Shown here: positions 1-9,006 of the stretch, in pieces
How the letters are laid out: every line of letters starts with the position of its first letter
Numbering within the stretch: the first letter of the stretch is position 1
Assembly (NCBI RefSeq): GCF_002812955.1
Contig: NZ_PFXK01000012.1
Location: 1-52,545, forward strand
Length of the DNA stretch: 52,545 nt
Source: Vibrio sp. HA2012
Lineage (GTDB): Bacteria; Pseudomonadota; Gammaproteobacteria; Enterobacterales; Vibrionaceae
Direction of reading: 5' to 3'
Notes under the pieces: generated by a model
Told to the model about the DNA's origin: nothing
The model's database searches: none
The model's input: only the letters and a program-made list of their open reading frames with translations
Position numbers and translations under genes: made by a program

Positions 1-109
1 TCCGCCGCTCGTCAGCAAAGAAGCAAGCTTCTTTCTGTTACCGCTCGACTTGCATGTGTTAGGCCTGCCGCCAGCGTTCAATCTGAGCCATGATCAAACT
101 CTTCAATTT
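1..109 (-). rRNA. rrs: 16S ribosomal RNA, 5' end (partial)
   Basis: The complement of this stretch holds the universal 16S 5' end: AGAGTTTGATCATGGCTCAG lies at about 84-103, followed by the conserved start of helix 6 and neighbouring sequence. The mature 5' end is placed at 109 because the E. coli 16S starts with AAATTGAAGAGTTTG, which matches here. Transcription runs leftwards and the gene continues out of the window at position 1. It is the small-subunit rRNA of an rrn operon lying directly downstream of clpB, the same neighbourhood as rrnG in E. coli. Confidence 0.98.
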
Positions 110-455
110 AAAGTTTTTTGGCTCAATGAATACTGATTACATTCTTTTGCTTAATTAAAAGCTAAGTAATGTTGAATTGACTGTGCTCGAATGATTGCTC
201 ATTCAACTTGGTCACTCAGTTCATTGAAATCCAGTTGATTCTTTAGAATCATCTTCGATTGTCATCAACGAGTGCCCACACAGATTGATAGGTTTAAATT
301 GTTAAAGAACTTTGCTTTAAAGGCTTTCCCTCAAAGCGGACGTGCATTTTAGCGAGATAACGGTCAGTGTCAAACACTTTTTCAAATTTATTTCACCAGA
401 GCTTTCGTCCTGACTGACTCTGCGCTGAGGCCTTGTCGGCTCTGCCGTGTCAGTG
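110..455 (-). ncRNA. rrn operon leader (external transcribed spacer)
   Basis: This is the transcribed spacer between the rrn promoter and mature 16S rRNA. On the minus strand it contains a boxA-like antitermination element (TTCTTTAAC, complement of 301-309) and the conserved TGTGTGGGCACTC element (complement of 270-282), both in the order seen in enteric and Vibrio rrn leaders. No protein-coding frame is supported in the stretch. The 5' limit is inferred from the position of the P1 -10 element and is approximate. Confidence 0.8.
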
Positions 456-462
456 AGGCGGC

Positions 463-490
463 GTTATAGAGATCCCCATCACATTGGCAA
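463..490 (-). promoter_or_regulatory. rrn P1 promoter
   Basis: On the minus strand, a -35 TTGCCA (485-490) and a -10 TATAAC (463-468) are separated by 16 nt. They are followed by a GC-rich discriminator (GCCGCCTC), typical of stringently controlled rRNA P1 promoters. An A/T-rich tract just upstream (about 493-520) looks like an UP element. Control by ppGpp/DksA and Fis is expected from the family and was not tested. Confidence 0.85.
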
Positions 491-587
491 CCCCTTTTTT
501 TATAAAAATACAAAAAAAAGACCTAAGCGCTCAATATACACTCAATGCGATTAAAAAAGAGGCTTTACACATAGATCCCCTCAGTAT

Positions 588-3176
588 TTAGCCTTCAAGT
601 TTGCTTTGGTACGCCAGTATTTTCCCGTTACTGACGACCAGTTGTACTTTCTTATCTGGTGTTACCTCTCCGGCCAATATTGATTTGGCCAGAGGATTTT
701 CGACACTGTGTTGAATTGCACGTTTCAGAGGTCTTGCACCATAAACAGGATCAAAACCAACTTCTGCAATAACTTCCAGTGCTTTTTCCGAAACTTCCAG
801 CTCATAGCCGTGTTCCAGCATACGGCTAGCAAGTCTTTTTAGTTGAATTGCCGCAATTGACCGAATGTGTTCTTTACCCAAAGGATGGAATACAACTGTT
901 TCATCAACCCTGTTAAGGAACTCTGGACGGAAATGCTTCGTCACAACTTCCATCACTTCATGTTTGATACCCTGATAATCAAGATGCATGAAGTTTTCCT
1001 GAATTCGCGCTGAACCAAGGTTAGACGTCATGATGACCACAGAGTTTCTAAAGTCAACCGTTCTCCCTTGTCCGTCCGTCAGGCGGCCATCATCTAATAC
1101 CTGCAACAGAATATTGAATACATCCGGGTGTGCTTTTTCTACCTCATCCAGTAGGATGACAGAATATGGCTTACGGCGTACAGCTTCTGTCAGATAACCG
1201 CCCTCTTCATAACCCACATAGCCAGGAGGAGCCCCAACCAAACGTGCTACAGAGTGTTTTTCCATAAATTCAGACATATCGATACGCACCATGGCATCTT
1301 CACTATCAAACATGAATGTCGCAAGTGTCTTACACAACTCGGTTTTCCCTACGCCGGTCGGACCTAAGAAAAGGAAAGAGCCAATAGGACGGTTAGGATC
1401 CGAAAGTCCGGCACGACTACGTCGGATCGCATTAGCGACGACTTCAACAGCTTCTTCTTGCCCGATAACCCGTTTATGAAGAACTTCTTCCATTTTCAGA
1501 AGCTTATCTTTTTCAGCTTCCAACATTTTAGAAACCGGTATTCCTGTTTGTTTAGACAGAACTTCTGCAATTTCAGCATCAGTCACCCGATTTTTCAGTA
1601 ATGTCATTTCGTGCATTTCAGCCTGAGCAGCCAGATCAAGCTGCTTTTCCAGTTCAGGAATCCGGCCATACTGCAGTTCTGACATCCGATTCAGATCACC
1701 GGCTCTACGAGCTACATCCATATCCAACCGGGCTTGTTCCAGCTCAGACTTTATATGTTGTGTCCCGGAAAGAGCTGCCTTTTCTGCCTTCCAGACCTCT
1801 TCAAGCTCCGCATATTCACGCTCTTTTTCATTCAGTTCATCATTCAGAGCTGTCAGTCTTTTCACGCTTGGATCATCATGATAATTAACCAGAGCCTGTT
1901 GCTCGATCTTCAGTTGAATTATCTTACGCTCCAGTCTGTCCATAGATTCGGGCTTAGAATCCATCTGCAGACGAATACTGGATGCCGCTTCATCAATCAG
2001 ATCGATCGCTTTATCCGGGAGCTGCCGGTCGGAAATATAACGATGTGACAAGCTGGCAGCCGCAACAATAGCCGGATCAGTGATCTCTACATGATGGTGC
2101 AGCTCATAACGCTCTTTAAGACCTCGCAGAATAGCAACCGTATCTTCTACTGTCGGCTCATCTACCAATACTTTCTGAAAACGACGTTCCAGAGCTGCGT
2201 CTTTTTCAAGATATTGACGATATTCATCCAGCGTTGTTGCTCCTACACAGTGTAATTCACCGCGAGCCAGTGCTGGTTTAAGCATATTACCGGCATCCAT
2301 AGAGCCTTCACCTTTACCAGCACCAACCATAGTATGTAGCTCGTCAATAAAAAGGATGATATTTCCTTCTTCTTTTGCCAGCTCATTCAACACAGATTTC
2401 AGACGTTCTTCAAATTCACCACGATATTTTGCTCCGGCGACCAAAGCTCCCATATCCAGAGACAGTACACGGCGTCCCCTCAAACCCTCTGGCACTTCAT
2501 TATTGATGATACGCTGTGCCAAGCCTTCAACAATGGCTGTTTTACCAACTCCTGGTTCACCAATAATAACCGGATTATTTTTTGTCCGGCGCTGCAACAC
2601 CTGAATGGTGCGTCGAATTTCATCATCACGTCCGATAACAGGATCCAGTTTTCCCTGCTCTGCACGCTCAGTCAGATCAATCGTAAATTTTTCCAGAGCT
2701 TGACGTTTTTCCTCAGCGTTGGGGTCATCAACCTTTTGCCCCCCCCTCACCTTATCAATTGCTTCAGAAACAGACTCTTTTGTCAGCCCCTGCTCTCTTA
2801 ATAGATTGCCCAGATCACCTTTATCTTCAATAGCTGCTATCAGGAAAATTTCAGAAGAGATATAAGAATCCTTCCTATGCTGGGCAACTTTATCACACAG
2901 ATTAAACAGCATCCCCAGATGACTGGATAACTGAACATCACCACCGATACCACTGACTTTCGGCAGACGATCCAGCATTTCAGCCAGTTTCGAGCGCAAC
3001 TGAACCACATCAATGTTCAACATCGTTAGCAGTGGACGGATGGTACTGCCATCCTGATTCAGCAATGCGACCATTAGATGAACAGGCTCGATATACTGAT
3101 GATCACGCCCGAGAGCCAAAGACTGAGCATCGGAAATAGCTAACTGAAATTTACTGGTAAATCTGTCTAAACGCAT
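588..3176 (-). CDS. clpB: ClpB disaggregase (AAA+ chaperone)
   Basis: This encodes the cytoplasmic Hsp100 disaggregase, which works with DnaK/DnaJ/GrpE to resolubilise aggregated protein. The 862-residue product has the full family layout: Clp N-domain (about 1-145), NBD1 with Walker A GEPGVGKT near residue 207, the coiled-coil M domain (about 400-525), NBD2 with Walker A GPTGVGKT near 605, and a C-terminal ClpB D2-small domain. The ATG is preceded by GGAGGT and by a heat-shock promoter. A run of eight G residues encodes R144-G146. V149, the internal start of the short isoform in E. coli, is encoded by GTT here and so cannot serve as that start. The gene lies immediately upstream of an rrn operon, as in E. 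coli. Confidence 0.98.
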   Translation of the reverse strand: MRLDRFTSKFQLAISDAQSLALGRDHQYIEPVHLMVALLNQDGSTIRPLLTMLNIDVVQLRSKLAEMLDRLPKVSGIGGDVQLSSHLGMLFNLCDKVAQHRKDSYISSEIFLIAAIEDKGDLGNLLREQGLTKESVSEAIDKVRGGQKVDDPNAEEKRQALEKFTIDLTERAEQGKLDPVIGRDDEIRRTIQVLQRRTKNNPVIIGEPGVGKTAIVEGLAQRIINNEVPEGLRGRRVLSLDMGALVAGAKYRGEFEERLKSVLNELAKEEGNIILFIDELHTMVGAGKGEGSMDAGNMLKPALARGELHCVGATTLDEYRQYLEKDAALERRFQKVLVDEPTVEDTVAILRGLKERYELHHHVEITDPAIVAAASLSHRYISDRQLPDKAIDLIDEAASSIRLQMDSKPESMDRLERKIIQLKIEQQALVNYHDDPSVKRLTALNDELNEKEREYAELEEVWKAEKAALSGTQHIKSELEQARLDMDVARRAGDLNRMSELQYGRIPELEKQLDLAAQAEMHEMTLLKNRVTDAEIAEVLSKQTGIPVSKMLEAEKDKLLKMEEVLHKRVIGQEEAVEVVANAIRRSRAGLSDPNRPIGSFLFLGPTGVGKTELCKTLATFMFDSEDAMVRIDMSEFMEKHSVARLVGAPPGYVGYEEGGYLTEAVRRKPYSVILLDEVEKAHPDVFNILLQVLDDGRLTDGQGRTVDFRNSVVIMTSNLGSARIQENFMHLDYQGIKHEVMEVVTKHFRPEFLNRVDETVVFHPLGKEHIRSIAAIQLKRLASRMLEHGYELEVSEKALEVIAEVGFDPVYGARPLKRAIQHSVENPLAKSILAGEVTPDKKVQLVVSNGKILAYQSKLEG

Positions 3177-3208
3177 GACAACCTCCGGCGAGATAATTCT
3201 GTTAAAAG

Positions 3209-3239
3209 AAAGATGGTTACTGACCGAAGGATTTTCAAG
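3209..3239 (-). promoter_or_regulatory. Candidate sigma-32 heat-shock promoter of clpB
   Basis: On the minus strand, CTTGAAAA (3232-3239) and CCATCTTT (3209-3216) are separated by 15 nt. This fits the sigma-32 consensus (CTTGAAA, 13-17 nt, CCCCATnT) with small departures in the -10. It sits about 30 nt upstream of the clpB start, consistent with the known heat-shock control of clpB. Confidence 0.7.
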
Positions 3240-3260
3240 AGAAAAGTGTGCGGATAAGAT

Positions 3261-3986
3261 CTATTTTTCGATCCAGATAAGAGAAGCCTGACGCCCGGTG
3301 ATACCTTCACGCCGGTATGAGTAGAAATGCTTAGGATCCGAATAGGTACAAAGGCCACTGTCAACAACGTCTTTAACACCTGCCGCCTTTAATCGCTGCG
3401 TTGCTAACAGAAACATATCGGCAAGATACTTACCGTTTCCCTTACTGCGAAAAGCCCATTCAGCAATAGGATCATGACTGGTAAATGCCTCAAATACATC
3501 ATGCCCGACTTCAAAAGCATTGGCACCTATCGCGGGTCCAAGCCAGGCAAGCACCGGTTTATCAAACTGACGAACGGCGTTTTCAATGATCCCGTTAGCC
3601 AGTCCACGCCAACCCGCATGCACAGCCGCTACCTGAGAGCCTTCAATATCAGTGAGTAAAATAGGCAAGCAATCTGCTGTCATTACACAGCAAACCACCT
3701 TTGCTGCTGAGGAGATGGCACCATCCGCTTGAACCGGTACATCTTGAGGTGTATCGATCCTTGCGACTACCGTTGAATGCGTTTGATCCAACCATACAGG
3801 TGTAGCTGGTAAGCAGTTATATCTTACCAGCATATCCCGGTTGGTTTTGACTACATTAGGATCATCCCCGACATGCATCCCCAGATTCAGGCCATCAAAC
3901 GGCGGAAGTGATATCCCGCCAACTTTTGTCGTACTGATGGCTTTTATATGCCCGGGAACCTTCCAGCCAGGAACAATGATATCCAT
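3261..3986 (-). CDS. pgeF: Peptidoglycan editing factor PgeF / multicopper-type purine nucleoside phosphorylase (YfiH)
   Basis: This is a DUF152/LACC1-family protein of 241 residues, close to the 243 of E. coli YfiH. The family binds zinc and is credited with purine nucleoside phosphorylase/adenosine deaminase activity and, in E. coli, with removing L-Ser misincorporated in peptidoglycan stems. Visible family motifs are VMTADCLPILL, AAVHAGWRGL with the metal-ligand His, and the C-terminal YRREGITGRQASLIW. The start at 3986 places the ATG one base after the rluD stop and gives the usual IIVPGW N-terminus. An ATG at 3998 is possible but has almost no space to its AAGAAG. It forms an operon with rluD, probably translationally coupled. 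Confidence 0.93.
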   Translation of the reverse strand: MDIIVPGWKVPGHIKAISTTKVGGISLPPFDGLNLGMHVGDDPNVVKTNRDMLVRYNCLPATPVWLDQTHSTVVARIDTPQDVPVQADGAISSAAKVVCCVMTADCLPILLTDIEGSQVAAVHAGWRGLANGIIENAVRQFDKPVLAWLGPAIGANAFEVGHDVFEAFTSHDPIAEWAFRSKGNGKYLADMFLLATQRLKAAGVKDVVDSGLCTYSDPKHFYSYRREGITGRQASLIWIEK

Positions 3987-3987
3987 A

Positions 3988-4962
3988 TCAGATGTCATCT
4001 TCTTTATGCAGCCTAGTGTCTTCACGCAAAGCTTCCGCCATTGCGACCATATCCTCTGGAACAGGAGCATGAAACTCCAGTGGCTCACCGCTGATAGGAT
4101 GATTAAATCTTAGCATTACAGCGTGCAAAGCCTGGCGGTCAAAACTCCGAATCATTTCTGCCAGTTCATCCGAAGCACCTTTTGGAATCCTAGCTCTGCC
4201 ACCGTAAGCAATATCGCCTAACAACGGATGCTGAATATAGGACATATGGACTCTGATCTGATGAGTCCGTCCAGTTTCCAGACGCAGACGAATTCTTGTA
4301 TGTTCGCGAAAATGCTCTGCAACACGATAATGAGTAACAGCAGGTTTCCCCATTTCATTCACAGCCATGAGTGTCCGTTTGGTTGCATGACGACCAATTG
4401 GCTTTTCAACCTTACCACCAGCTGTCATTGTACCAATGGCTATTGCTTCATACTCCCGGGTAATATCTCTTTTTTGCAGGGCACGCACCAAGCGAGTCTG
4501 AGCCGGAACCGTTTTAGCAACCACCATCAGACCTGTCGTATCTTTATCCAGACGATGAACGATTCCTGCTCTTGGCACTTCTGCAATCGGCGGATAGTGA
4601 TATAGCAATCCATTTAACACCGTCCCGTCAGGTGTACCCGCACCAGGATGAACCACCAGATCCCGTGGTTTATCAATGACAATAATATCGTCATCTTCAT
4701 AAACGATATTTAAAGGAACCTCCTGCGCTTCCCAGCGTTCTTCATCTTCCAGCTCAGCCTGAACGGTAATTTCTTCCCCTCCCATGACTCTGGTTCTCGG
4801 TTTGGTAATAACCTCACCGTTTACCTGAACTTTGCCATCCAATAGCCACTCTTTTAAACGAGAGCGGGAAAAATCACTGAACAACTCGGCGACAGCCTGA
4901 TCCAATCGCTGGCCAAGCTGGCTCTCTTTTACTTTATTTGTTAACTCAATCTGTTGGGCCAT
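3988..4962 (-). CDS. rluD: 23S rRNA pseudouridine synthase RluD
   Basis: This makes pseudouridines 1911, 1915 and 1917 in helix 69 of 23S rRNA. It has an N-terminal S4 RNA-binding domain (about 18-80, with GQRLDQAVAEL) followed by the RluA-type catalytic domain. The catalytic motif AGIVHRLDKDTTGLMVVAK carries the essential Asp. The length of 324 residues matches the E. coli protein (326). It is divergent from bamD across a 135-bp gap that contains an inverted repeat GTGAG/CTCAC (4983-4999). The rluD-pgeF-clpB order is as in enterics. Confidence 0.97.
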   Translation of the reverse strand: MAQQIELTNKVKESQLGQRLDQAVAELFSDFSRSRLKEWLLDGKVQVNGEVITKPRTRVMGGEEITVQAELEDEERWEAQEVPLNIVYEDDDIIVIDKPRDLVVHPGAGTPDGTVLNGLLYHYPPIAEVPRAGIVHRLDKDTTGLMVVAKTVPAQTRLVRALQKRDITREYEAIAIGTMTAGGKVEKPIGRHATKRTLMAVNEMGKPAVTHYRVAEHFREHTRIRLRLETGRTHQIRVHMSYIQHPLLGDIAYGGRARIPKGASDELAEMIRSFDRQALHAVMLRFNHPISGEPLEFHAPVPEDMVAMAEALREDTRLHKEDDI

Positions 4963-5097
4963 ATCGAACTTTTTTAAAAACAGTGAGACTAATACTCACT
5001 TCTATGAAAGAATATGTGGTCGAGCTATTGTATCCGTAACCGTTGAAAAAGTAACGGACGCTCAAAAATTATTTAATCTGAGGAATGAACTCCCGAC

Positions 5098-5826
5098 ATG
5101 AAATACCGCACTTTATCGAGTTTACTCACCTTATCCATATTGTTTGGCTGTTCCAGTAGCGAAGAGATCGTTCCAGATATTCCTGCTGCCGAACTTTATT
5201 CAGAAGCACAGTCATCTCTTCAAAGCGGCAACTGGACAACAGCGATAGAAAAGCTTGAAGCACTGGACTCCCGCTATCCATTCGGGGCTTATTCGGAACA
5301 GGTTCAGTTGGATCTGATTTACGCTTACTATAAAAACAACGACATACCTTTAGGGCTGGCAAGTCTGGAACGTTTTCAGCGCCTGAATCCGACACATGAA
5401 AAAATGGACTGGGTCTTATATATGCGTGGTCTGAGCTATATGGCTCAGGATACCAGCTTTATGCACCGAGCCTTTAATATGGATCGCTCAGACCGGGATC
5501 CGGAACCTGCCCGCTCAGCATTCAGCAATTTCAAGAAACTTTTGCAACGCTATCCGAACAGTGCTTACGCTGCTGATGCTTACAAGAGAATGTTTTCATT
5601 AAAAAACAGGCTAGCCGATTATGATCTGGCAACAGCAGACTTCTACTTGCGCCGTGAAGCCTGGATTGCCGCAATTAACCGTTGTCAGCAACTACAAAAA
5701 ACTTACCCGGATACGACCGCAGCAAGGAAATCACTAAAGATTCAACTTGAAGCTTACCAACAACTGGGACTTCAGGATGCCGTTGAACGAACTCAACAGC
5801 AGATTAGACTAAACCCGGACAACTAA
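5098..5826 (+). CDS. bamD: Outer membrane assembly lipoprotein BamD
   Basis: This is an essential lipoprotein of the BAM complex that inserts beta-barrel proteins into the outer membrane. The N-terminus is a lipoprotein signal ending in the lipobox LFGC, so Cys18 should be lipidated. The mature part consists of TPR-like repeats, with AELYSEAQSSLQSGNWTTAI as the first. The length of 242 residues matches E. coli BamD (245). A GAGG ribosome-binding site precedes the ATG. It is monocistronic by context, ending in a strong terminator, and is divergent from rluD as in enterics. Confidence 0.96.
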   Translation: MKYRTLSSLLTLSILFGCSSSEEIVPDIPAAELYSEAQSSLQSGNWTTAIEKLEALDSRYPFGAYSEQVQLDLIYAYYKNNDIPLGLASLERFQRLNPTHEKMDWVLYMRGLSYMAQDTSFMHRAFNMDRSDRDPEPARSAFSNFKKLLQRYPNSAYAADAYKRMFSLKNRLADYDLATADFYLRREAWIAAINRCQQLQKTYPDTTAARKSLKIQLEAYQQLGLQDAVERTQQQIRLNPDN

Positions 5827-5841
5827 GCAGAAAAACACCAT

Positions 5842-5877
5842 AAAAAATGCCGCAAACAAAAGTAAGCGGCATTTTTT
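5842..5877 (+). terminator. bamD terminator
   Basis: AAAAAATGCCGC (5842-5853) pairs perfectly with GCGGCATTTTTT (5866-5877), leaving a 12-nt loop. It lies 16 nt after the bamD stop. The A/U-rich stem base makes it potentially bidirectional. Confidence 0.85.
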
Positions 5878-6103
5878 ATAACTCTGTATACAGATAAGTC
5901 TCAGATCACAAAAAGTAAGTGTTTACTATTTACTCAACACTTTATTTCTAGCTGATCAAGCCCCCCTAAAAACAATACATTTCTAGCTTTGACCTTCTTT
6001 CAAGGTAGCAAAATACCATCAATCTACAAGCTTTTTTATAATTAATTAAAACAGTTTTTGTAGATGATCACATTTATATTTCAGCCCGATTTATTGTTAC
6101 CTC

Positions 6104-6125
6104 AAAGTGATCTCCATCACATTTT
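6104..6125. promoter_or_regulatory. Candidate CRP site upstream of raiA
   Basis: AAAGTGATCTCCATCACATTTT is a near-symmetric match to the CRP consensus (TGTGA-N6-TCACA): the right arm TCACA is exact and the left arm is AGTGA. It lies about 60-80 nt before the raiA start, and cAMP-CRP control of raiA is known in E. coli. The rest of the gene-free stretch 5878-6186 is AT-rich, with one small hairpin (ACCTTctttcAAGGT, about 5991-6006) and no other supported element. Confidence 0.6.
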
Positions 6126-6186
6126 TTTATATTCAGTCAGGTAGTCTGAAGTTAACCCATAAGGGATGTAACAGAGGAGAGCATCT

Positions 6187-6519
6187 ATGAGAGTAAGTAT
6201 CACTGGTAAGAATATTGACACAACCTCTGCAATCCGTACGCACATTGAAGAGAAATTCAAAAAGCTGGAAAAATGGCAGGTAGATATTATCGATTGTCAG
6301 GCCGCCATCAGTGAGGAACCAAACCGACAGAAGAAATTCGAAGCAAGTGTAACAATTCCTAAAGGAAAACTGGTAGCCTCAGCAACTCATGAAGACTTGT
6401 ACGCCGCTATTACAGAAACAGAACAAAAACTGGAGCGTCAACTAAATAAACTGCGTCACAAACCCGGAGCTCGGCGGGCTACCCATCTGGATAAGCCAGA
6501 GCTGGATGAAGCCGTTTAA
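6187..6519 (+). CDS. raiA: Ribosome-associated inhibitor / hibernation factor RaiA (YfiA)
   Basis: This small cytosolic ribosome-binding protein occupies the 30S decoding channel in stationary phase or cold and blocks translation. The 110-residue product has the single HPF/RaiA fold with the signature KLEKWQ (about 26-31) and the conserved HEDLYAAI and KLERQLNKL helices. The basic patch RHKPGARR follows. The C-terminal tail is short, as in RaiA, and it lacks the dimerisation domain of long HPF. An AGGAGA ribosome-binding site precedes the ATG. A candidate CRP site lies upstream and a terminator directly downstream. Hpf is the alternative name, but the KLEKWQ motif and the position before pheL-pheA favour RaiA. 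Confidence 0.93.
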   Translation: MRVSITGKNIDTTSAIRTHIEEKFKKLEKWQVDIIDCQAAISEEPNRQKKFEASVTIPKGKLVASATHEDLYAAITETEQKLERQLNKLRHKPGARRATHLDKPELDEAV

Positions 6520-6540
6520 CTCATACAGAGAGGATTTAGA

Positions 6541-6568
6541 AAATAGCGCCAATCGGCGCTATTTTTGT
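6541..6568 (+). terminator. raiA terminator
   Basis: AAATAGCGCC (6541-6550) pairs perfectly with GGCGCTATTT (6555-6564) around a 4-nt loop, followed by a T-rich tail. It separates raiA from the pheL-pheA transcription unit. Confidence 0.88.
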
Positions 6569-6584
6569 TTGCAAAAAGATCTGC

Positions 6585-6613
6585 TTGACGCATCCCGCCC
6601 CCTTGCTTATTGT
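6585..6613 (+). promoter_or_regulatory. Promoter of pheL-pheA
   Basis: A -35 TTGACG (6585-6590) and a -10 TATTGT (6608-6613) are separated by 17 nt. They lie about 30 nt upstream of the pheL leader peptide start, as expected for an attenuated biosynthetic operon. Confidence 0.65.
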
Positions 6614-6642
6614 GTGATGGTAATTTTACAGGACTAAACCTA

Positions 6643-6690
6643 ATGCAAATGATTTCCCTGTTCCGTTTTGATTTCTTTTTTATCTCCTAA
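6643..6690 (+). CDS. pheL: phe operon leader peptide PheL
   Basis: This 15-residue frame reads MQMISLFRFDFFFIS and has five phenylalanines in the seven residues 7-13. It sits between a promoter and a rho-independent attenuator in front of pheA. This is the arrangement of classical translation-coupled attenuation: ribosomes stalling on Phe codons when Phe-tRNA is scarce favour the antiterminator. The peptide is expected to have no other function. Confidence 0.9.
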   Translation: MQMISLFRFDFFFIS

Positions 6691-6738
6691 TTAACTGGGG
6701 GCTGAAACGTTTTAGAAAAATAAATCAAAAACGAACAG

Positions 6739-6763
6739 AAAGCCTCCCACGGGAGGCTTTTTT
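6739..6763 (+). promoter_or_regulatory. pheA transcriptional attenuator
   Basis: AAAGCCTCCC (6739-6748) pairs perfectly with GGGAGGCTTT (6751-6760) around a 2-nt loop, followed by Ts. The upstream GGGGGCT (about 6696-6702) could pair with the left arm to form the competing antiterminator. The hairpin lies between pheL and the pheA start. Confidence 0.88.
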
Positions 6764-6781
6764 AATAAGGATAATTAGATT

Positions 6782-7966
6782 ATGACAGACAGTAACTATT
6801 CTCTGGATGAGATTCGTATTCGCCTGAACGAACTGGATGACAACCTGCTACAGCTTCTTTCTGAACGACGGGCACTAAGCATTGAAGTAGCAAAAAGTAA
6901 AATAAAGACATCCAAACCGGTTCGGGATGCTGAGCGGGAACAGCAACTGTTAGTCAAACTCATTGAAAATGGTAAACAACGTTACCAACTGGATGCCCAG
7001 TACATTACCAAGATTTTCCATACCATTATTGAAGACTCAGTACTGCTTCAACAGGCTTATCTGCAAAATCTCGCTAACCCGGAACTCAGCAGAAAACCAT
7101 TAGCCAGAGTTGCCTATCTGGGCTCAAAAGGATCTTACTCGCATCTTGCCAGCAGGGAATACTTTGGCCGCAAAAATATGGAACTGGTTGAACTAAACTG
7201 TGACAACTTTAAAGAAGTCACAAAGACGGTCGAGTCCGGTCATGCTGATTTTGCTGTTCTACCCATCGAAAATACCAGCTCTGGTTCGATAAATGAAGTT
7301 TATGATCTGCTGCAACATACTACGTTATATATCGTGGGAGAGCTGACCCAACATATCGAACACTGCATTCTGGCTAACTCAGATATCCGCCTTGAAGAAA
7401 TCAAAACGCTTTATTCTCATCCTCAGCCTCACCAGCAATGCAGCGAATTTCTCAGCCGCCTGCAAGGTGTCACGCTAAAAAGTTGTGCCAGTACTGCTGA
7501 TGCAATGAAAACCGTAAAAGAACTGAACCGTTCCGATGTGGCAGCCATAGGAAATGCATCCAGTGGTAAACTGTACGGACTGCAGTCTATTCAAGGGAAT
7601 ATTGCTAATCAGACAGAAAACTATACCCGCTTTATCGTGGTTGCCCGGAAACCGGTAGAAGTCTCTTCACAGATCCCTGCAAAAACAACATTAATCATGT
7701 CAACATCACAGGAAGCCGGTTCCCTGGTACAAGCTCTGCTGGTACTGCAACGTTACGGAATCAATATGACCAAGCTGGAAAACCGCCCTATTATGGGAAA
7801 TCCGTGGGAAGAGATGTTCTACGTAGATCTGGAAGCCCACCTCACCTCAGACCCCATGCAACAGGCTCTGGCTGAACTGACGAAAATAACTCGCCATCTA
7901 AAAGTGTTAGGCTGCTACCCTGTGGATAATGTACAGCCAACTCAGGTAGAAACAGGTACTATTTGA
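6782..7966 (+). CDS. pheA: Bifunctional chorismate mutase / prephenate dehydratase
   Basis: This is the first committed enzyme of phenylalanine synthesis: chorismate to prephenate to phenylpyruvate. The 394-residue product has an N-terminal AroQ chorismate mutase helix bundle (about 1-90, with [15 protein letters not shown]), a prephenate dehydratase domain (about 105-285, starting [10 protein letters not shown] and ending with the TRF motif in [10 protein letters not shown]), and a C-terminal ACT domain (about 298-380) for feedback inhibition by Phe. It is transcribed from the pheL promoter through the attenuator. The stop overlaps the next gene's ATG by one base, so translational coupling with yjjX is likely. 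Confidence 0.97.
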   Translation: MTDSNYSLDEIRIRLNELDDNLLQLLSERRALSIEVAKSKIKTSKPVRDAEREQQLLVKLIENGKQRYQLDAQYITKIFHTIIEDSVLLQQAYLQNLANPELSRKPLARVAYLGSKGSYSHLASREYFGRKNMELVELNCDNFKEVTKTVESGHADFAVLPIENTSSGSINEVYDLLQHTTLYIVGELTQHIEHCILANSDIRLEEIKTLYSHPQPHQQCSEFLSRLQGVTLKSCASTADAMKTVKELNRSDVAAIGNASSGKLYGLQSIQGNIANQTENYTRFIVVARKPVEVSSQIPAKTTLIMSTSQEAGSLVQALLVLQRYGINMTKLENRPIMGNPWEEMFYVDLEAHLTSDPMQQALAELTKITRHLKVLGCYPVDNVQPTQVETGTI

Positions 7967-8493
7967 TGAAAAAAGTTATTGTTGCCTCTCTGAACCCGGC
8001 AAAAATTAAAGCTGTCACCAGTGCATTTCAGGCAGTATTTCCTGAACAAAACTTCATCTTTGAAGGGGTGAGTGTTCCTAGTGAAGTTGCGGATCAGCCC
8101 TTATCGGATGAAGAAACTAAACAAGGGGCACTAAATCGGGTCAGAAATGCAAGAAAGGCAATACCTGATGCCATGTTTTATGTCGGTCTGGAAGCCGGCA
8201 ACGAACACAATGTCACTTTTGCCTGGATGGTAATTGAAGCAGAAAAACGCAGAGGAGAATCCCGTTCTGCCAGCCTGATGCTTCCTCCACATGTGGTGGA
8301 AAGTGTACATAGGGGAAAAGAACTGGGTGATGTGATGGATGAAGAATTCGGCACAGATAATATCAAACAAAAAGGCGGTGCCATCGGATTACTGACCAAC
8401 CACATACTGACACGTAGCTCTGTTTATCATCAGGCGCTGATACTAGCATTAATCCCTTTTACGAACCCGGATCACTTTCCTGAAAATATTTAA
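7966..8493 (+). CDS. yjjX: Inosine/xanthosine triphosphatase YjjX
   Basis: This house-cleaning NTPase hydrolyses ITP and XTP and so removes deaminated purines from the nucleotide pool. The 175-residue product belongs to the YjjX/DUF84 family, with N-terminal [13 protein letters not shown] and the conserved [16 protein letters not shown] region. The ATG overlaps the pheA stop (TGATG). In E. coli yjjX sits beside trpR and slt, and the same trio is found here, which supports the assignment. Confidence 0.93.
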   Translation: MKKVIVASLNPAKIKAVTSAFQAVFPEQNFIFEGVSVPSEVADQPLSDEETKQGALNRVRNARKAIPDAMFYVGLEAGNEHNVTFAWMVIEAEKRRGESRSASLMLPPHVVESVHRGKELGDVMDEEFGTDNIKQKGGAIGLLTNHILTRSSVYHQALILALIPFTNPDHFPENI

Positions 8494-8526
8494 GCCAGTG
8501 TTTACTCGTTTCCAGACAAGATTCTA

Positions 8527-8578
8527 AGATGAACATCGAGGTATTGCTGACTGTACAGAAATACCCCACTGTTCATCT
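8527..8578. repeat. Interrupted inverted repeat between yjjX and trpR
   Basis: Nested complementary arms are present: AGATGAAC (8527-8534) with GTTCATCT (8571-8578), inside that GGTATT (8540-8545) with AATACC (8560-8565), and at the centre the palindrome CTGTACAG (8551-8558). It lies between the converging ends of yjjX and trpR. There is no U-tract, so it is not a standard terminator. It may be an RNA structure or a protein site. Confidence 0.6.
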
Positions 8579-8585
8579 CAGACAC

Positions 8586-8900
8586 CTACTTATTCGCACA
8601 CAGTAAAGCCAGCAGACTCTGTTTTTCTTCCTCCGAATGACTTTTCAGTTCATTCGATCCCCGGGTAATCGTCGCAACACCAACCCCTAACATCTGACTG
8701 ATCTGACGCTGAGAAATTTCACCTTTCAGCAGTTCGTTCAGAATATTAACCCTAGCAACCAGAGCATCACGTTCATCTGCCGTCATCATCATAGTCAGCA
8801 ACATTTCATGCTGATCTCTGACTGCCGCATCCTTGACTAATTTCATTAAATGTTGCCAGTCAGAAAACTCCGGAGTTAAATTCTCATTTGTAGAAGACAT
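8586..8900 (-). CDS. trpR: trp operon repressor TrpR
   Basis: This is a tryptophan-dependent DNA-binding dimer that represses trp biosynthesis genes and usually itself. The 104-residue all-helical product (E. coli 108) has the TrpR helix-turn-helix: ISQRQISQMLGVGVATITRG at about residues 61-80. The preceding DERDALVARVNILNELLKGE is also typical. The next gene upstream is slt (about 105 bp away). I did not find a convincing trp operator (CTAGTTAACTAG-like) upstream, so autoregulation is not shown. Confidence 0.96.
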   Translation of the reverse strand: MSSTNENLTPEFSDWQHLMKLVKDAAVRDQHEMLLTMMMTADERDALVARVNILNELLKGEISQRQISQMLGVGVATITRGSNELKSHSEEEKQSLLALLCANK

Positions 8901-9006
8901 GCTATGTACTCGTCAGCTATTTATTTCCCGGCATTGTATACTCAAGCCCCCTAGAGATGCGAGTTTCCGTAGCCTTTCCGTCCGTATTTTGCGCACCAGA
9001 CCCCGC

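Noticed and set aside
541..600. clpB terminator (AGGCT...AGCCT before a T-run on the minus strand)
   Set aside because: The stem has only about 5 pairs with a loop over 20 nt. It is too weak to list as a terminator although transcription probably does end near here.
8900..9006. trp operator for TrpR autoregulation
   Set aside because: No stretch between trpR and slt matches the trp operator dyad well enough to call.
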